Assembly: GCA_030710515.1 (NCBI GenBank)
Contig: JALBCR010004570.1
Coordinates: forward strand, 186,001 to 250,000
Source: Abscondita cerata
Taxonomy: Eukaryota; Arthropoda; Insecta; Coleoptera; Lampyridae
Direction: 5' to 3'
Length of the DNA stretch: 64,000 nt
This document shows, one piece after another, positions 35,321-47,718 of this stretch. Below the pieces are notes generated by a model. That model had not been told where the DNA came from and did not search any database. It was given only the letters and a program-made list of their open reading frames with translations. Both the position numbers and the translations under genes were made by a program. Every line of letters starts with the position of its first letter. Within the stretch, counting starts at the first letter, position 1.

Positions 35321-37569
35321 CAGGGTGCCCATAATCTATCTGATAACATGGGTAACTTTCTTAATATGCAAAATAGGTAATAGGTTAAATTAGGAAAGTT
35401 GGGCAGAATTACAAGCAAAATGTTAAACTATTTCAAATTTGACATATGTCTTCAACTTTTGAAATTTTGTGAAAAACTGAAAACAGTCGATTTTTTTAAT
35501 GTTGTCCTGTTCCACTACTACTTACTTTAGAACTGAACTAAAAATGACATCTTATACATATTTTTACGTAGAATTGGATAAAATTACTCAAAATGTCATA
35601 GCCTCTTGATTTTCGAGATATAACACAAACTTACATTTTTTAAATGACAATCATAGTTGGCTGTGATCTTATTAAATAGCTTTTGTTTTTATGTGATTTT
35701 TCATTGGATATAAGGTTCGATATACTTTACTCTTACATTTTTTTGTAAATGCTAAAAGTAGTTTATTGATACAATTAAGCTGCAAAATAATACACAGGCA
35801 GGCTATGGAAACAAATGCTTCAAACAAAAACCTGTTGAAACAAAAGCCTGTGTCGTCAACTAAATAATTTGATTTACATAAGTAAGTTGTATTATTCACG
35901 GTGATTTATTTTTAAAACATAAAATTCTCAAAATAAACAATGTATTCAAATGAAGAGAGAGAACGACATGCTTTTTGTTATTATGCTAGCAACAGAAATA
36001 GTAATGAAGCCAGTGAAATGTATTTGCAAAGATATATGGAAAGAAGACAACCAGATAAAAGACTTTTTCCAAACTGGAAAATAATTTAAAACTATAAGGA
36101 TCATTTATGAAACCAAAAGCTAAGCAAAAGTTTAATCAAGAAGACGAAGAAAGAGTTTTGGCATATGTAAATTATAAACCAAAAACATCTACCCGTGAAA
36201 TTGCAAGTGAGTGTGGTACTTCTACAGAAAAAGCTCGTTTAATTTTAAAACAAAATCGATTCAAGCCGTATAAATTTCATATCGGCAACACCTTGTATCC
36301 AGCCGACTCAGAGAGAAGATTAAATTACGCTCGATGGTTTTTAGAGAAACTGACAACGATCCATATTTCTCGCGCAGAATTTTATTTACTGACGAGGCAA
36401 AATTTACCAATAACGGTGTATTTAATAGACATAATAATAACTATTGGTCTGAGAACAACCCTCATGTTACTGTTGAGAGACAGATCAACATATTTTTCAA
36501 TAAATGTGTGGTGTGGCATCCTCGGTAGCAGAATAATTGGTCCGTTCTTTTACAATTACCATTTAAATGGAAGGCGATATTTAGAATTTCTTCAAAATGA
36601 CTTGGAAGACATGTTAGATGAACTGCCATTAAATGTGGTACAAAATCTTACTCATTTCCAACATGATGGTGCTCCTGCTCATAATTTTAGAGCTGTTTCT
36701 GAATAACTTTCCGAACGTTTTCCGAGCTGGATCGGTAATTCAGGTCCTATTAATTGGCCGGCAAGAACACCTGATATCACACCTCTCGTTTTTTTTTGTG
36801 GGAACCGTTAAAGACAGGGTGTACAAAGAAAAACCCAATAATGTAGAAGAATTAAAAGATAGAATTAGGTTGATTATTAGAAGAATTCGTCCTCGCAGTT
36901 TGGAAAAAGTGCATAGAGAGATGGTTAGAAGATGTCAAATGTGCATATTGGTTAACGGGGGCCATTTCGAACATTTAATATGAACTTTTATGTCTTTTGT
37001 ACATTATTGAAATAGAACATAATTACAAACCATTAATAGTACCTACTTGTGGTATTATATTGTCAATATAAATTTTTTGTTTCAAGTTTAATTAACTTGT
37101 AAATCATTTTGTTCCTTAATGGTATCAACAACACAATTTTGGGCATTTAAATAGAAATACAAGAGTAAAGTATATCGAACCTTATATCAATGAAATCGCA
37201 AAAACAAAAGCTATTTAATAAGATCACAGCCAACTATGATTGTCATTTAAAAAATGTAAGTTTGTGTTATATCTCGAAAATCAAGAGGGTTATGACATTT
37301 TGAGTAATTTTATCGAATTCTACGTAAAAATATGTATAAGATGTCATTTTAGTTCAGTTCTAAAGTAAGTAGTAGTGGAACAGGACAACATTAAAAAAAA
37401 TCGACTGTTTTCAGTTTTTCACAAAATTTCAAAAGTTGAAGACATGTCAAATTTGAAAAAAGTTTAACATTTTGCTTGTAATTCTGCCCAACTTTCCTAA
37501 TTTAACCTATTACCTATTTTGCATATTAAGAAAGTTACCCATGTTATGAGATAGATTATGGGCACCCTG
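35321..37569 (+). mobile_element. 2.25-kb mariner-like element with about 430-bp inverted repeats
   Basis: Begins CAGGGTGCCCATAATCTATC and ends with its complement; TA lies on both sides (35319-35320, 37570-37571). The inverted repeats continue almost perfectly to about 35755 and back from about 37137, so each arm is roughly 430 bp, unusually long for mariner-like elements. Between them is a transposase pseudogene (35940-36984). Low arm divergence suggests a fairly recent insertion compared with the rest of the window. It sits in lipase intron 5, in the same orientation as the host gene. Confidence 0.92.
35940..36984 (+). pseudogene. Mariner-like transposase, inactivated
   Basis: Four pieces in changing frames. 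(1) 35940-36086 starts MYSNEERERHAFCYYASNRN and ends with a stop; this is the N-terminal helix-turn-helix typical of this insect transposase family. (2) 36107 onward reads STREIASECGTSTEKARLIL, a second DNA-binding helix-turn-helix. (3) The catalytic part has RILFTDEAKFTNNGVFNRHN (first aspartate, about 36376-36435) and FQHDGAPAHNF (second aspartate, about 36660). (4) WPARTPDITPLVFF (about 36760) and a C-terminus RCQMCILVNGGHFEHLI. The third catalytic aspartate, expected as PLDFF, is V here (GTT for GAT). Frameshifts near 36335, 36530, 36690-36710 and 36790 also break it. It is a homologue of the remnant at 4447-5415 but not the same subfamily. Confidence 0.88.
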
Positions 37570-37860
37570 TATAGCTTTTTTCGTCGTGCATCTCTGTTTC
37601 TTATGTACATTAGTAACAAATTATCAGAATCATTCAGAAGTTTATAAGTAGCGTCTGCGTAATAACATAATTAAAAGAGGTAATGTATGTACTGATTTGA
37701 TCAAAGATGCTGGGGATATTTTTTTGTGGTTGGTGCCTTGGGTGATTCATGAAAGACGCCACGAATTTTTACGGAGAAACGGCATATATTCGATAACTTC
37801 TATTACAGTTTTATTATGTAAGTCAAAAAAAGAACACATTTTAAAAATGTTTTTAAATAT

Positions 37861-38190
37861 ACAGGGTGTTCCATAACCAAGTGCCATACCAAAGTTGTGT
37901 TTTTTTTATTAAGAAGACCCTATATATGATTGCATTTTTGAATTCTACTAAAAATTAAGCTTTACTTTTATAAGAGTTTCCTATACCTAAATACAGAGTG
38001 TAGTAAGTTATGGTCATTCTCCTTAAAATGTAAGGTTTTAAAAAAATAAATCTCATGATAAAAATAAAGAGAACAAATTTACTCATATGTTTAAATTAAA
38101 TATTTATTGATTGACTAATACAAATCTCCTTAGAGGGTGTTTATAATTTATAGTTCGATGATTAGAACATTTAAATAGTATACCCTGTAT
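37861..38190. mobile_element. Short TIR element, family A
   Basis: Starts CAGGGTGTTCCATAACCAAG near 37863 and ends GTATACCCTGTA near 38189. It includes CCTAAATACAGAGTGT and GAGTTATG-like words also present at 6400-6440, 42890-42920 and 55160. Non-coding. Confidence 0.55.
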
Positions 38191-40636
38191 ATATTTTATA
38201 AACTTATCGTATAGCTTATTTAATTTTCTTTCATCTTTCCGCCACTTAAACCTACAAGTATTTAACTTATTTAGGTATTTTAGAAATTACTTTGTCCTAT
38301 ACCATTCCTTCAATTAAATACCCTACCAAAACTTCATTTTGCTATGGTAAATAATGAAATAAATGCGTCTGACGTAGTGATTGACACCATATTAACTTCA
38401 ATTAAAAATTTACAAAAAATTTCTATTTCCTGACAACTAAAATGTAATACCACAATAATTTAACAAAAACTATATCATAAATGTTCTTCATGATGAATAT
38501 CTTGTTAAATACATATTATTATCCTTTTGTCCAATGGACATTTTACATTTGGCGACATATTAGGAGCCACTGCCTTAATATCATTTTTAAATCTCTTTTT
38601 CTTATTGTGAATAAGTCGTAGTAACGTTATAGTATATTATGCAATAAGCAAGTTGCAAGTGTCTTAATAGCCATTACATGCGAATTGCATACACTATTTT
38701 CTCTACGACCCCATAATGTTAAATCAAAACGTTAATTTTGTAATTCAGCACTACTACTAGTTACGAATTGTCAAATTTGCTAAATTTATGTTTTACTTTT
38801 AGCCACATCACCAGTCGATAAGTGCAATAAGGGTATTTCTATTGATTCTTAAATGGAACATTTGATAATTACGTAATGTCGCAATTTTATTGGTTCTAAA
38901 TCTGTATCGTAATAAAAATTTGTATCGTAATGGATTTCATTAGAGTACAGATTGTAAAACTCTAATATATAAATTACAATACAGAAGTAGAAAAAAATAT
39001 TTCACCAACTTTATAATACATACTCAGTAGAAAGAAATTATTGCTAATTTTGGAACCATTGCAATATTCTGACAATTAATGTCCACTATAATTTATTTTA
39101 CATTATGATACGGAACAACTACAGATTAATCTTCATATTAAAAATTATTGTCAGGAACGTTTCAAGATGTCTGGACGCCTTACGGAAGGTGTGAATGTTC
39201 TGAAAGAAAACTCAGGGATCACCCTGTATATTGTAGCATACTATATTATTAAATTAATTCTGCCAAACCATAACGTAGGAATTTTTAACAAATTTACTTT
39301 TGCAAGTACGTGGCCGGTAAATGAATGTTTCCGGCGGATTTTCTATTCTACAAGTCAATGTTGTTTACGATTTTGAGGATTTAAGCGTCCAACGATGTTT
39401 AATCGCTGCACTGCACTGCACAATGCAAATTTTTTAACGTTGCATTCGTTTCAAAATATACTAAAGTTTGCATAATAAATAGTTTTATTGAAATAGAATA
39501 AATATCACTGCAAAGAGGAAAGCTTCTTATAGAGCTCTTGTGTATTAAAATGTTCCATTTTTGTTAGCGTTTCTTGTAAAACATTCTTGAAATAGAATAA
39601 ACTTCAAACAAATTTTACCAAAACTTTGTAAACAAATTAAAAAACCCTATCAGGATGGCTCTACAATAAACCTTTTTCTATTCATTGACACCTTTTTTGT
39701 GTGTATACAACAATGTTTTATTTAAATTTTATGTATACATTGACACCCATGCAATCGGTTTAATTCCTACCGGTGATGGACGCTTAAACAATTTTGCAAT
39801 GACATATGTGTAAAATTTATTTTTATTTTACTTTTTATGAAATGTCGTAATTATATAAAAAAAAAACAAATTTTAAAAAAATCCATGTAACAGAAATCAT
39901 GGTTAGTTGTTCGTGAAAAGTGTTTTCTACTTTGTTCAAGTTTAATGTTCAGTCATAAACAGTCGTCAAAAAGAGATCTAATTAACACTTACAAATAAAC
40001 CATACGAATAACTTATAAAGCAAGGAAGTAAAAACTGAAACATGTTGACTTAAAATCATCGCGAATTTATTAAAAAATCCTGTGCAATATCATTTTAAAA
40101 ATTAATTAGAAAACGTTTGGAAGCTTGTTTCATTCAAAGCGGAAGCACGTTCTGAACAAATTATTTACTGTATTCTGTAACATAAATTACACCGCAGAAG
40201 TAAAATAATTAATATTTGTACTTTCATTTCCTCGAACATACAATAAAATCTTAGTTTCAAATTCTAATCGATCACTAAATCTACGAAAGATAAAAGAGAA
40301 TGTAACGCGGAACGAAACAGATGAACTCAAAACGCAAATGCACTTTTAAATTGCACCAAAAGTTTGATCTTAATTTCGAATTAGAATGTTTGGTATTTAA
40401 TTTCATTAATTATTTACTCGTTTTCATTGACCGCAAAATATTATTCGAGCGAAAACAAAAACTTTTAGCCATTTTTGCAAAATTACGTAATTAATTATAT
40501 TGAGCGAAGGAGAAAAGTACCTACATAATTTACGAAACGGGATTAAGTTTCGTACGACCTACATTTTCTCTTCTATCAAATTTCATTAAAATTGTACGTA
40601 TTCATTGGAAAGTAATACTGAATTAACGCCTTTTAG

Positions 40637-41857
40637 GGAATGCCATCGCACGTACGTTTAGATCCGACAGATGCGAAATTTGTAGATGTCATTCATACAG
40701 ATGGAAAAAGCATCTTCTTCCTAGGTTTGCCTGATAAACAAATTTTGAACGTTTTAATATTTTGTAATTTTTTAGCATACGGTATGTCGCAACCATGTGG
40801 TCATATTGATTTCTACCCCAATAATGGTAAAGAACAACCCGGATGTGATATAACACAAACCCCATTAATTCCATTAACGTTAATCAGGTAATAGAAACAT
40901 TGTCGCGATTATACTGTGTGATGCATCGCTTTTTATTTGCAGAGAAGGACTGGAAGAGGCTTCACGGGTATTAGTTGCTTGCAATCACGTCAGAGCTATT
41001 AAGTTGTTTATAAACAGCATCAATAGTAAATGCCCATTCATCGGTAAATCAATTAATATTAAAAGACTATAAGTAACGTAAATCGTTTTAGCTCGACAAT
41101 GCTCCAGTTATGAAGATTTTTTAGAAGGAAGATGTTTTGGTTGCAGATCAAATTCTAAAGATTGCTCTGTGATGGGATACCACGCAGACACCAATTTAGG
41201 TTTGGATAATGAAATTGCACCCTCTAGTAAAGTAATTGAAGGGCCTGGTACTAAATACTATACCTTAACAGGAAAGAATATGCCATTTTGTCGTAAGTGA
41301 ATATTCCTGAAAGTGCTTTAAGTAAGTTGCTTTATTCAGATCGTTTATATCGAATAACGGTACAGTTAGCAAAACCAATTGTCGCTGAAGATTGGGTTCA
41401 GGGCTTCCTTCGCGGAGCAATTTATAGTTCAACCGGAATAGTGGACATTGATATAACACCATTTGGTGAAACGAAACTTCAGCACGGAACAAGTTATTCA
41501 GTTGTTTTATCACATCCTCAAGACTTAAAAGGTGTCGTTAAAAGAGTAGATTTGACATGGGAATACGATATGAATGTTTTGGAACCAAGAACAATTTGTT
41601 TGTTTTGGTGTAATAATCACTTATATGTTAAGAGCGTGTTTGTAGACGAAATGGAGTTTCCAGAAAGGATGTAAGTTGTACTTTTGCGCCAAATAGATGA
41701 TACAATACTTTTTTGACTTTATTTTAGGGAAAAGTCGGCTCAATATTCCAATCAACTATGCGCTTTGAATAGACACGGTTACGCTGACATTCCAAATAGA
41801 GGGCGAGCTGTTTTCTTGAATTTATGCCGAGATACAAGAAAGTCGACTGTAAGCTAG
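40637..41857 (+). CDS. Pancreatic-type secreted lipase, exons 6-11 (catalytic His, lid, PLAT domain)
   Basis: This block encodes residues 226-545 of the lipase begun at 28867. Exons: 40637-40724, 40776-40887, 40943-41043, 41092-41292, 41340-41670, 41728-41857 (stop TAG at 41855-41857). All introns are about 47-57 bp with GT..AG borders and matching phases. Exons 6-7 give AKFVDVIHTDG and YGMSQPCGHIDFYPNNGKEQ. Exon 8 has the catalytic histidine in CNHVRA (His307). Exon 9 holds the cysteine-bounded lid loop (CSSYEDFLEGRCFGC) and MGYHAD. Exon 10 (LYRITVQLAKPIVAEDWVQG onward) and exon 11 form the C-terminal PLAT/lipoxygenase-type beta-sandwich that in vertebrate pancreatic lipase binds colipase and lipid. 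The complete Ser/Asp/His triad and full length (545 aa) suggest a functional enzyme. Confidence 0.92.
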
Positions 41858-42038
41858 CACAGATATAACCATACATTTGGAAATGTACCTGAGAACTTTC
41901 CCTTTAGTACGAGTTTGTAATTTTTGTTAATAGTTTTGAAGGCTGATGAATTTGATGGTAGTCTAACTTAGAACAGGCTTTGCCGTCGGTATTATTAAGA
42001 AGAATGTGTGATATATATACATGTTATATATTGTTACT

Positions 42039-42048
42039 AATAAATAAA
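42039..42048 (+). terminator. Lipase polyadenylation signals
   Basis: Two overlapping AATAAA hexamers at 42039-42044 and 42043-42048, about 180 bp after the lipase stop codon. They are followed by a T-rich stretch (TTGTTTTACTGAG), a plausible cleavage region. Confidence 0.7.
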
Positions 42049-42059
42049 ATAACGTAATT

Positions 42060-42638
42060 GTTTTACTGAGTATTTTATTAATTTTAGCGAAGCTGTAAAA
42101 AGTTCAATAACACTAAATTTTTATACTACTTCTACTGTGGTACGCATACGTTAAGAATATGCAATTTACTAAAACCAATTGCACTAGTTGTCAAGTTTGA
42201 ATAGTTCAAGTTTCAACATTAATTCGCACTCTATCAAATAGAAGAAAAAGCAACGCAGTTATCAAACACCCTAGAAAAGGATCAACAAAGGAAATCATCA
42301 CGCACAATCTTGCATACGAAGACAGGAACATTTCTCAGGTCGTTTTGAGTAAACAAATTAGGATCTCACAACGCGAAAATACCATTATTAAACTGTCAGC
42401 AAATATTGGTTCTGTAGTGGTCCAACGACCAGAATTTTAAGCATGAATATAAGAGAGTTAAGCATAATTAAAAAATACAATAATAATATGTAATATTATA
42501 ATAATGCAATCATAGAAAACGGAAAAGTGTAGGTACTAATACTTTACTCCGTTATTGGAGGATGTTGTAATCTAGATTTGCTGTGTATTACATCGATGCT
42601 TACTTTAAGAATTATGGTTACATTAATTGTCCTATGTA
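42060..42638. other. Intergenic, nothing recognised
   Basis: Between the lipase 3' end and the next repeats. A somewhat less AT-rich patch at 42240-42430 shows no domain. Confidence 0.35.
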
Positions 42639-43054
42639 CAGGATGAATCCATGACCAACGGACGGAGGTTTATAGCAAAACAGAAAAAAGTTTTAAATCT
42701 TTTGTCATTTTAGCAGCATGCACGTTAATAAATATAACATTTTAAAACTATTGTGAAATATACAGTATGTCCCAAAAAAGTTTAGCGCATCAAAGTTATA
42801 TTTTTTCTAATGGGACACTATGTATACTATTGCAGCTTTTGATTACACATAAAAAATAAGGTATACTTTCGTAAAGCTTCCCTAGACCTAAATACAGAGT
42901 GTTCTGAGTTATGTCCACTTTTCTTAAAATATGAAATGTTATAAAAAGCCATTTATCTTCTAATTCAACAAATTATAAACAAATTTACTCTTACGTCTAA
43001 ATAGTTCGATATTAGCTAAATGTATTTCATGATTGAATATTAAACATCTACTTT

Positions 43055-43055
<1 letters not shown>
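42639..43055. repeat. Second copy of the MITE family seen at 6189-6606
   Basis: Begins CAGGATGAATCCATGACCAA and continues with CATTTTAGCAGCATGCACGT, GTGAAATATACAGTATG and CTAAATACAGAGTGTTCTGA, all matched in 6189-6450. The right end is lost against the LINE tail at 43056. Confidence 0.65.

Positions 43056-43104
<49 letters not shown>
43056..43104. repeat. (AAT)n microsatellite, LINE tail
   Basis: About 16 AAT units forming the 3' tail of the minus-strand LINE. The poly-leucine open frame across it is an artefact of the repeat. Confidence 0.9.
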
Positions 43105-43105
<1 letters not shown>

Positions 43106-46008
43106 TGTTTATTAATCCAACAGACATACAATTGTCTATAGTGGACAAACTTATTGCAATAACAATCCTTTATTCACATAAGATCAAATAAATAAATTAA
43201 AGCGCAATTACTAAAATCAGATAAATACATATTCTTTAACAACAAAAACTATATTTATGTGTGTATTATTAAATTAAACCTAGAAAGATTAGTAACTAAT
43301 TAGAAAAAAAGCAAATAAATTTCTCTTAATTGGACCATACGAAAAATTTTGATAAAAATATCAAAACTCAAGTTTACCATGTTACATAGTCTATAACAAG
43401 TAATCAAAGTACTATTGTGGTGGTGAATAGTGTTTGGAATAGGATAATGTAACATGATATGACTTCTACTGTTTGATGAACGAGGTACAGTAATGTTTAC
43501 GGTGATTTAGCAAGCTCGTACATATAATATTTCCTTTTATAAGTTTTTGTAAAAATTAAATACGACACACAACGTCTACTTTGCAAAGTGTATTCATTTG
43601 TATGTTTAAGCAGTATTGATAAATCACAATGACGATCAGGATAACGTTTATACATTTTAAAGAAAAGGATATTTCAAATATTTTCTCATAACATTTTCTA
43701 ATAATGATATGTGATTTTGGGTATAAGGACTCCAAATTATACTGCAATACTCTAGTTTGGAGCGTACCTAGTGCTTAAAAAATTTGCCTTATACTTGCAA
43801 TATTAGAAAAATCTTTAGTGTTCCTTATTTAAAACCTAAAGTTTTCATTGCCTTATTTGAAATACTTATTATATGTAGACCAAAATTTAGCCTGCTGTCT
43901 AATGTAATACCTCCTCACAATTGTTTATAACAGTGCCATTCAAATTATAGTAGAAGTTAATGTTGTCTGTTTTTCTTGTAAAAGTAATTTTCTTACATTT
44001 TTTTACATTTAATTCAAGACAATTTGATTTACACCACAAGTTTAGTTGGTCCAGGCAATGTTGGAGGTTAAAACAATCAAAAGGTGATCTAATAATATGC
44101 GCGAGTTTTAAGTCATCAGCATATATAGAAACTTTGCATGGCAGATCTTTGACTACATCATTATAAAATATAATAAATAATATTGGACCTAAATTTGAGC
44201 CCTGAGCAACTCCACTGATAGCTTGGAAAATTTCGGAAGAGTAACCACCATATTCAACAAACTGTGATCTACCTACAATCAATGCTTTAAATAATAGCAA
44301 CAATTTCTTACAAATGCCATAATATTTTAACTTTTTAGTAGAATACAGTGATTAACTCTATCAAAAGCTTTAGTGAGATCTGTGTATATTGTGTCAATCT
44401 GTAATCTGTTGTCCATAGCAGTAGATATAAATTCCGTAAATTCACATAAATTAGTTAATGTAGACCTCCCTTTTACGAAGCCATGTTGTTCTTCTACTAT
44501 TGCGTTGGATATGTGCGAGTACAATACTTTGGACAAAATGCTTTCAAACAGTTTAGCAAAATTACACAACAAAGTTATAGGTCTGTAATTTTGTATGTGA
44601 GATTTGTTTCCTGATTTAAATACAGGTGTTATACGTGACATTTTCCAAACTATCGGATACTCATTAGTATTTAGTATTAACTTAAAAAATATGAGCTAGT
44701 GGTATTGATAAATAATGAATACAATCTTTTATTAAGAATGCTGGAATGTTGTCAGGACCAGTGACCAAATTACTTTTAAACGATTTTTTCGTAATTTCTA
44801 AAATGTCAGTAATGTTGATTGAAAAAGAACTTAAAGTAAGACACCTACTGTTTCCGGATATAAGTCAATCAAATTTGACGGGCAACACTTTTCGTTGCAG
44901 AATTCGCAGCTTTGGTTACTATTAGCACACACCTCAATATTACACTCATGAACTTGATGATTGTTGTACACACTGGCAAACTGGTTAGCAAATGCATTCA
45001 CAATGTCCTGTTCATTATCAAAAATTTCACTACCATCTAACATGCACGAAGGTATACGTGACGTTTTTGTTTTTTTTGCACAAAAGACCAAAACTTTTTT
45101 GGATCATCAGTTAATTGGTTTTCAACTGACGAAATAAATATTTTATATTCACTTCTTATTTCTTTGTGGATTTGGCGTCTAATACATTTAACGGCATCTA
45201 ATAGTGACTGAGACTTTTTTCGATAACGGTTCCATAACTGATTTTTTCTTAACCATTGATATAATAGATTTATTAAACCATACTGGAAATTTTTTTGATT
45301 TAACAGAGGGTCTCTGAGTTGGGACATACTCATCCATTTGCTTATATAGTATATCATAAAATATTGAACATGCATCATTTGGCCTCTCAAGTGTAAGTAC
45401 AGGTGACCAGTCAACTATTGATATGGCATTGTATAAACCCACCAAATCCGCCTTATAAAAGTTGTATTTATATGTATCTGCAGTTACGAATTTATTAGGT
45501 TTAGACATATTATAACTTATACTGATTTCAAGACACGGATGATGAACATCTTCAGTTACCAGAGCAAATTGATGTTTTTCAATAGATATATTTAAATGAG
45601 GAGTAGAGATAAAAAGATCTAAAATCCTCATGTTAAAATTCAATACTTCGTTGTGTTGATATAAACCATTTACAGCTAGAAACTGTGAATAAACATTAAA
45701 CAAGTTAGTTGGGTTTTGACCATGCATACATTCAAATATTTCAGGTATGTTAAAATCACCACACAGAAATGTTGTAGATGAAAAATCCAAAGTTACCTCT
45801 TAATAATCAAATATTGTTGAGTATATGTCTACTGTGCTTGCAGGTGGTATGTACAAAACAACTAAAGTCATTACTTTGTTATCTGATATTATTTTAACTC
45901 CCAATAGATCAACAGTTGAACACGGAGATACCATGTTTAAGTTATAACATTTAATATTACTTTTAAAGCAACTAATACACCACCTCTTCTTTTATTTAGC
46001 CTGTCACA

Positions 46009-46010
<2 letters not shown>

Positions 46011-46070
<60 letters not shown>
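46011..46070. repeat. (AT)n microsatellite inside LINE endonuclease
   Basis: About 60 bp of AT repeats. It has expanded at a TAT codon run: the LINE protein reads ..IYKY, then IYIYIY.., then RCDRLN, in the place where relatives have a single YRCDR. Confidence 0.9.
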
Positions 46071-46071
<1 letters not shown>

Positions 46072-46700
46072 TAAAATAGTCGGAAATAACTCAGCGTTAT
46101 TAGAATTTGTGTATAACCAAGTTTCACTAAGTAATATTATATCGGCTTCACTAATACAGCAGTTATTATAAAACTCAAACATTCCATTGTAATGTTTTAA
46201 TTTAATGTCCTTTTCACCAGCATTAACTTTATCACGATATTCTTTTCGTGTTGCGTATGCAATATTTTGTTGTAGTTTTGTGAGATCAGAGTTGATGTAA
46301 ATTCCTTTTGGAGATTCTTTTTTTGTCTCAGTATTACTTGAGCAGAATAGGTATTGTCGAGCACAACTTTAATAGGACGAACTTTAAATTCAGAAGCTTT
46401 ACCAATTCTGTTTACCGATACTATTTGAGGAACAACATTTCCGTGTAAAAGGATTTAATTAATTGGTTTACTAATTCATAATCATTATTATTTTCAATTG
46501 AGGATTTATTTTCTTTGCATCCATAAATGATAATATTTTTCGATCGTTGCATACGGTCAACAGCCTCATTGATAACGGTTTCATCATCAATATCATATGT
46601 TTTCTTAGATCTCTTCATAATTTCAATCTTATTTCTTATTTTCATTTATCAGTTCATTCATATCTTTACGCATTCACGCACTCTAACATCCCCTGTTTAA

Positions 46701-47383
46701 CTCCCATTAATACGGCCCTATTTGGTTGGGAAAATCTACTAATTAATAATTGAGGAGTTAACAACATTTAAGATCCGTTCATCTTCTATAATGACATATC
46801 CATTTTTGTTTTGTTTGCTACTACCTATCACTTTTACATATTTAGCTTTATACATTTGCATACTTTTTTGAAAACCTTCCACATTTATGACTGCTTTCAT
46901 ACAATTTGTTGAACCTGTCCAATTTTAATGGCGGAAGTGTTCTTTTGGTGTAGTACCTGCATTTTGGCTTTTTGTACATATAACACAAAATAGATTTCTG
47001 GTACCCATATAAATAATCTTTTTGGTATAGAACCCTACTATGTATGCCTACCAGTAACAATAACTAATAACATTGTAATTAAAAAAATCATGCTCACCAT
47101 CCCAGAAATATTTATTTTATTATCTTGCCATTGCAAGAACCCCTGGATCGAGGATAGTAATAGAAAATAAAGTAAATATTACAAAAAAAAAAAATTAGTA
47201 TTTTGCATAAAGACAATATTCGACCCTTAAAACATAAACATAATGTTCATTTACAATTTACGATAATAAATGCAAAAGTGAAAGTAAATTTTTCGATTTT
47301 TATATGCAATGTATGAGTTTTTTGTTATTGAACTTGTTCCACAGTTTACAATTATTTTTTTGCTGTACGTATTGTAACATAAT
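46701..47383. other. Intergenic between LINE and DDE element
   Basis: A minus-strand frame at 46848-47060 reads KPKCRYYTKRTLPPLKLDRF with no recognised family. No terminal repeats were found apart from the left border of the next element. Confidence 0.35.
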
Positions 47384-47718
47384 AATTGAATCGCCCTATT
47401 GCAGAAAGGGTACAAGGCACAAAATGAGAGTTTCGAGAAAAACAATAAAATGTGTTTGTTTTGAATTCCATGACCTAGATAACAAGAATAGGTAACGTAT
47501 CTTTAAACGAACATTGTATCATACAGTTTACTGTTATTTTTGGACTTATTAATGGACTGTGATCTGCAAAAAAAAATAATACAATTTTAACCATGTACCC
47601 TTTCTGCAATCAACTAACTGATTTAAACAAGAAAAATGTTTTTTTTAATTCAAACATTTATATTATCTAAACATTACAAAAATATTACTTATAAATAAGT
47701 AAATACAGTTCTAAAACC

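Larger units (their letters stand above)
29826..40636 (+). other. 10.8-kb intron 5 of the lipase, filled with repeats
   Basis: Donor CAA|GTAAGT at 29825/29826 and acceptor TTTTAG|GGA at 40636/40637, phase 0. All other introns of this gene are 51-127 bp. It contains a LINE scrap (30437-30528), the A/T tract (30600-31286), a hairpin (33833-33897), Penelope-like pieces (34836-35233), a mariner-like element (35321-37569) and a small TIR element (37861-38190). The stretches 31290-33830 and 38200-40630 show no recognised gene. At 39216 an isolated ATCACCCTGTATA resembles a terminal repeat. Confidence 0.85.
43056..46700 (-). pseudogene. CR1/jockey-like LINE with (ATT)n tail, broken
   Basis: Minus strand, 5' to 3'. 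The ORF1 end at 46645-46230 (SKNIIIYGCKENKSS, then KVRPIKVVLDN) comes first. An apurinic-type endonuclease follows: ADIILLSETWLY near 46140, RCDRLNKRRGGVLVA near 45990, TTFLCGDFNIPE near 45770. The linker (LLDAVKCIRRQIHKEIRSEY) leads to the reverse transcriptase: ITPVFKSGNKSHIQNYRPIT near 44620, EEQHGFVKGRSTLTNL, TDLTKAFDRVNH, GVAQGSNLGPILFIIF, and the catalytic SIYADDLKLAH near 44120. The C-terminus includes VRSKLEYCSIIWSPYTQNHI near 43720. It ends in an (ATT)n tail, seen as (AAT)n at 43056-43104. Frameshifts, at least six stops and an (AT)n expansion inside the endonuclease make it inactive. The clade assignment is from motif order and is tentative between CR1 and jockey. Confidence 0.85.

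Noticed and set aside
35672..35899. 75-residue minus-strand open frame inside the mariner-like element
   Set aside because: It lies partly in the left inverted repeat and is antisense to the element; no domain.
42960..43148. Small open frame with a long poly-leucine run
   Set aside because: It is the (AAT)n LINE tail read in one frame.
44373..44588. Plus-strand open frames opposite the CR1/jockey-like LINE
   Set aside because: The RT motifs on the minus strand explain the open reading; no plus-strand domain.
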